64,000 nucleotides of DNA. Origin: Saprospiraceae bacterium (GTDB lineage Bacteria; Bacteroidota; Bacteroidia; Chitinophagales; Saprospiraceae). The notes under the pieces are model-generated. The model was not told the origin of the DNA. It did not search any database and saw nothing but the letters and a program-made list of their open reading frames with translations. Position 1 is the stretch's first letter; each line of letters starts with the position of its first letter. The stretch spans positions 248,001-312,000 of the forward strand of contig CATQHI010000003.1 of assembly GCA_958295895.1 (NCBI GenBank), given 5' to 3'. Made by a program: the position numbers and the translations under genes. This document shows positions 60,529 to 64,000 of this stretch, piece after piece.

Positions 60529-60593
60529 TTTGAATGATACAGTAGGTACTTTGACTCGCGCAGCTCGGGTGTCTCGCTGATGCGGGACCTTTG
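60529..60593 (+). promoter_or_regulatory. AraC-SDR operator/promoter module, copy 7
   Basis: TTTGAAT (60529-60535), 14 bp containing CAGTAGGTAC, TTTGACT (60550-60556), 29 bp, GACCTTTG (60586-60593), 36 bp before the ATG at 60630. Same geometry as the copies in the first 38 kb. Confidence 0.7.
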
Positions 60594-60629
60594 TAAGGCA
60601 AAAAAAGTATCACGCTAAAATCATTCTCC

Positions 60630-61527
60630 ATGCGAGTATTCGTTACCGGCGCCACGGGCTACATTGGCGCAGCCGTCGTACATGAATTACACAACGCAGG
60701 CCACCGCGTCGTCGGCCTGGCCCGTTCCGATAAGTCGGCGCGGGCTCTGGCCGCGGCGGGGGCGGAAGCCCACCGGGGAACCCTGGAGGACCTGGATAGC
60801 CTACGCCGCGGTGCGGCGGCGGCGGACGGCGTCCTGCACCTGGCCTTCGTACACGACTTCGACGCCTACGCCACCGCCGGCGAAACGGACCGGCGGGCTG
60901 TGGCGGCGCTGGGCGAAGCCCTCGTGGACTCCGATCGCCCCTTGGTCATCACCTCCGGGATCACCGTGCTCACACCGGGCCACCTAGCCACCGAGGACGC
61001 CCCGGCCGACCCGACTGCCGCCTCGGCTCCCCGCATTCCCTCCGAGGAGGTCATTGACTCCCTGGCGGCGCGGGGCGTGCGGGCTTCGGCGGTTCGCCTG
61101 CCCCCGTCGGTACACGGTCACGGTGACTACGCTTTCGTGCCTACGCTCATCAATATTGCCCGTGAGAGCGGGGTATCGGCCTACCCCGGCGACGGCCAGA
61201 ACCGCTGGCCTGCCGTGCACCGCCTTGATGCTGCGCGACTCTTCCGGCTGGCCCTCGAGCGGGGCACCCCCGGAGCCCGCTACCACGGGGGTAGCCGACG
61301 AGGGTGTGCCCGTCCGCCGCATCGCCGAGGTAATTGGCCAGCACCTAAACCTCCCGGTTGTGTCGAAGCCGGTGGCGGAAGCCACTGACCACTTCGGGTG
61401 GCTCGGCGCTTTTCTCCAGGTCGATGCACCCGCTTCCAGCGCCCTTACCCAGCAGCGCCTGGACTGGCATCCCAGCCAGCCAGATTTACTGACCGACCTA
61501 GCGCAAGGAAACTACTTCGCCGCGTAG
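60630..61527 (+). pseudogene. NAD-dependent epimerase/SDR-like protein, frameshifted
   Basis: Begins MRVFVTGATGYIGAAVVHEL (cofactor loop TGATGYIG) and continues VVGLARSDKSARALAAAG, LHLAFVHDFDAYA and VRLPPSVHGHGDYAFVPTLI. At the G run 61287-61291 one extra G shifts the frame; the first frame stops at 61388. The other frame continues GVADEGVPVRRIAEVIGQHL, HFGWLGAFLQVDAPASSALT and QQRLDWHPSQPDLLTDL to TAG at 61525-61527, so the full protein would have about 298 residues. The cofactor domain is complete; the C-terminal substrate domain is lost unless the indel is a sequence error. Confidence 0.8.
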
Positions 61528-61809
61528 AACCGGCGGGCTGCGGTCAGGACCGGACTTTTCCAGCGCTCCCGTTGATCGTTAGCCAGTGCAGCGAATTAAC
61601 CGTAAGTTTGTGGAGCAACAGTTTGAACTTCATTGAAGGAAGTTTTGGTCGACCCCAAAAGTAGCTGCCTCAGGCTGTTGGATTCAGGGAGACTCGCCCG
61701 GGCCAAATGTTTAGCGGTACGTGTTACCACGTATTTTGCTGCATTTCAGCCTGGTGGTTTGCTATGATCGATACAACAACGCAAAAGCGTTTACAAAAGA
61801 ACTTGTGAC
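61528..61809. other. Intergenic region before the GH2 gene
   Basis: About 280 bp. No gene recognised and no exact TAnnTTTG near the GH2 start. Confidence 0.45.
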
Positions 61810-64000
61810 ATGAAAAGATATAGTTTTCACTGCATTTTCTTACTCCTATTTTTGCCGTTCAGTCCCGCTATAACGCAAGACGAGGCGGAATTTGCCGGCA
61901 CCAGTAAAAAAGCAAGTGCGTTCGATATAGATTGGATAGCTAACGAAAAAGTGTTTGCGGTAAATAAGGAGGAAGGACACGCCACGTTTATTCCTTATGC
62001 CACTAGGGCAGCCATGGAATCAGATGACAATTACCGTGAACCTTGGCATACCCCCACTAAGGCCATGACACTCGATCTGAACGGCACCTGGAAATTCAAG
62101 TGGGTAAAAGGCACGAAGGAAGGTCCGGGCCCGAGTGAGTTTCAAGCAGCCGATTATAATGATAGCAACTGGGATGAGATCCGCGTGCCCATGAACTGGG
62201 AAATGGACAGTCGCTACAATAAACCGACCTACAACAACACCGGTTATCCCTTTGAAAACGAACCGCCCTATGCACGCGCAGGTTATGAAGACCACGGGGT
62301 GATAGACCATAATGCCACCGGTTTTTACCGGCGTACCTTCGAGGTCCCTGAGAGTTGGAATGATAAGCGCGTGTTCCTGCACTTTGACGGAGTGTACAGT
62401 TGCGCCGTAGTTTGGGTGAACGGCAAGTTTGCTGGCTACTCACAGGGGTCAAACAATGATGCAGAGTTTGACATCACCAATTATGCAAAACAGGGTGCTA
62501 ACCAACTCTCCGTCCGTGTTTATCGTTGGTGCGACGGCTCCTACCTCGAAGGCCAGGACCAGTGGCGTTTGAGTGGTATTCACCGTGACGTTTATCTGGT
62601 TGCTACCCCAAAAACCTTCGTTCGCGATCATTACATCACCGTACCGAATCAAAATGAAGATGGCACCAGCAGTAAACTCAATGTAGCACTCGACATCGAC
62701 AATCGCGATGGAGAGGAAGTCACCAAGAACCTTAAGCTTGAACTGCTTGATGCGAACGGGAGTGTTGTCGCTTCTCAGGAGCAAACAGTTAATGTTGCAG
62801 ATACCGCTGCAACGGTTAACCTCACTACCGAAACATTAACCGGGCTTACTCCCTGGAATACCGATAATCCTTACCTCTACACCGTAGTTATCAGCCAGAC
62901 GGCCAACGGCAAGGAAGAGATGGTGTTCTCTACCAAATATGGTTTCCATAACATCCAGTTGGTGGATAGTGGCGACAACCATTACGTTACCATCAACGGC
63001 AAGCGCATCTTCTTCAAGGGTACCAACATACACGACTCGCACCCGCTCTACGGTCGGTATGTGGATGTAGCAACCATGTTGAAAGACATCACCCTGATGA
63101 AGCAGGCCAATGTCAACACCGTCCGCACCAGTCACTATCCGCGTCAACCAAAAATGAATGCTATGTTTGACGCTTACGGGCTTTACGTAATGGATGAAGC
63201 TGACCTTGAATGTCACGGCAACAACAGCTTAACGAGAAACCCAAGCTGGCGAGACGCTTTTGTGGACCGCAACGTGAGAATGGTACTCCGCGACCGCAAT
63301 CATTCAAGCGTCATATTTTGGTCGCTCGGCAACGAAAACGGTGAGGGCAACAACATGAACGAGTGCTACGATGCGGTCAAAAAATTGGACAGTCGCCTCG
63401 TGCACTGCCACGGTAACGAAAGCAGCTCGGACCTGCATTCGGAAATGTACACCAGTGTAGATGCGGCAAGACGCGAGCAGAACGGTAGAAATGGAAAACC
63501 GTTTTTCATTTGTGAATATGCGCACGCCATGGGACAAGCGGTGGGCAACCTCGAGGACTACTGGAAGGTCATCGAAAACAGTAGCGGTATCGTCGGTGCC
63601 TGCATATGGGATTGGGTTGACCAAGCGATCTACGATCCCGTTAAGATTAAAGAAGGCGCGTTGGTAGACAAGGACGGCTTTCACGCCTGGACTACCGGTT
63701 ACGATTATGACGATTACGTCATCAATAATCCCGGACAGTACAACGATCACTCGTTCCAGGGAAACTACCTAAGTAACGGTATTGTCACTGCCGACCGCGC
63801 TTGGACCGCTAAACTCACGGAGGTAAAGAAGGTGTATCAATATGTTGAGTTTTCGGGTTTGACAGCCGACAGCAAGCAGGTTAGCATTAAGAACAAGTAT
63901 CCATTCAATAACCTCGCGGAGCTATTCTATCTGACCTACATGGTACGCAAAGATGGCCGCGTGATTGAAGAAGGAAAGGTGCAGGAGGTAGATATTCCGT
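61810..64000 (+). CDS. GH2 beta-galactosidase (LacZ-like), 3' end outside the window
   Basis: 730 codons are visible and no stop is reached. ATG 61810 starts a signal peptide (YSFHCIFLLLFLPFSPAITQ). Domain order as in LacZ: jelly roll with MTLDLNGTWKFKWVKGTKEG and VPMNWEMDS, sandwich domain, then the TIM barrel with NGKRIFFKGTNIHDSHPLYG, NVNTVRTSHYPRQPKM, acid/base Glu in WSLGNENGEGN and nucleophile Glu in FFICEYAHAMGQAVGN, plus GACIWDWVDQ. An exported beta-galactosidase, fitting the galactan-type substrate proposed for the SusCD locus. Confidence 0.93.
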   Translation, partial: MKRYSFHCIFLLLFLPFSPAITQDEAEFAGTSKKASAFDIDWIANEKVFAVNKEEGHATFIPYATRAAMESDDNYREPWHTPTKAMTLDLNGTWKFKWVKGTKEGPGPSEFQAADYNDSNWDEIRVPMNWEMDSRYNKPTYNNTGYPFENEPPYARAGYEDHGVIDHNATGFYRRTFEVPESWNDKRVFLHFDGVYSCAVVWVNGKFAGYSQGSNNDAEFDITNYAKQGANQLSVRVYRWCDGSYLEGQDQWRLSGIHRDVYLVATPKTFVRDHYITVPNQNEDGTSSKLNVALDIDNRDGEEVTKNLKLELLDANGSVVASQEQTVNVADTAATVNLTTETLTGLTPWNTDNPYLYTVVISQTANGKEEMVFSTKYGFHNIQLVDSGDNHYVTINGKRIFFKGTNIHDSHPLYGRYVDVATMLKDITLMKQANVNTVRTSHYPRQPKMNAMFDAYGLYVMDEADLECHGNNSLTRNPSWRDAFVDRNVRMVLRDRNHSSVIFWSLGNENGEGNNMNECYDAVKKLDSRLVHCHGNESSSDLHSEMYTSVDAARREQNGRNGKPFFICEYAHAMGQAVGNLEDYWKVIENSSGIVGACIWDWVDQAIYDPVKIKEGALVDKDGFHAWTTGYDYDDYVINNPGQYNDHSFQGNYLSNGIVTADRAWTAKLTEVKKVYQYVEFSGLTADSKQVSIKNKYPFNNLAELFYLTYMVRKDGRVIEEGKVQEVDIP

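Noticed and set aside
63304-63750. 148-codon reverse open frame
   Set aside because: Antisense to the catalytic region of the GH2 gene, which is unmistakable on the forward strand.

Overview
The window looks like an accessory, rearranged part of a Bacteroidota chromosome or large replicon, most likely from the Cytophagales (Hymenobacter/Spirosoma-like; this is inference). The evidence is a SusC/SusD pair, a one-protein hybrid two-component regulator, glycoside hydrolase families 2, 16, 43 and 97, and promoters of the Bacteroidota type (TAnnTTTG, in one case with TTTG 19 nt upstream). No rRNA, tRNA, CRISPR array or phage module was seen.

Layout. 1-9 kb: pairs of a transcriptional regulator and an NAD(P)-dependent oxidoreductase (CGNR with SDR, AraC with SDR, AraC with NmrA-type reductases), several of them decayed. 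9-13.5 kb: a mosaic of relics (TetR/HxlR junction, serine recombinase, RHS), a 1.5-kb insertion sequence sitting exactly on the start codon of an esterase gene, and 43-bp imperfect inverted repeats bounding the block. 13.5-24.4 kb: mostly intact SRPBCC, NTF2-like, Atu4866-type, SDR, AraC, Crp/Fnr, RidA, HxlR, crotonase and thioredoxin genes. 24.4-26.2 kb: a MITE-like element and an IS4-like element with an 11-bp target duplication. 27-31.7 kb: a same-strand cluster (aldo/keto reductase, MFS exporter, 6-oxocamphor-hydrolase-like crotonase, LVIVD protein). 31.8-36.4 kb: a graveyard of SDR, NmrA, AraC and Crp pseudogenes and a broken IS5-type element. 36.4-41.7 kb: a lower-GC copy of the NTF2/Atu4866/SDR group, a GH16 gene, an IS3 relic that has cut an alcohol dehydrogenase, and an AraC regulator. 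42-64 kb: carbohydrate and envelope genes (SusC, SusD, GH43, sugar isomerase, rhaT relic, HTCS-type regulator, DUF1080, M14 peptidase, GH97, a GH2 beta-galactosidase running off the right edge), interrupted by a DJ-1/EthD/AraC/epimerase group at 58.2-61.5 kb.

How it fits together. The strongest unexplained signal is a 65-bp regulatory module found seven times (3199, 4347, 16402, 32164, 33953, 38374, 60529). Each copy has two TTTGATT-like half-sites exactly 21 bp apart, then 29 bp (once 30 bp), then a [GT]ACCTTT[GA] box in front of an SDR/NmrA/epimerase gene. In five of seven copies an AraC paralogue or its remnant lies directly upstream on the same strand, and in four of these the AraC stop codon is part of the first half-site. 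This suggests a mobile or repeatedly duplicated cassette AraC - operator - oxidoreductase and a private regulon, possibly answering reactive carbonyl/quinone or redox stress.

Many genes carry single-base indels next to homopolymers (about 5610, 13113, 33919, 50256, 61287). Some may be real decay and some assembly errors; raw reads would tell them apart.
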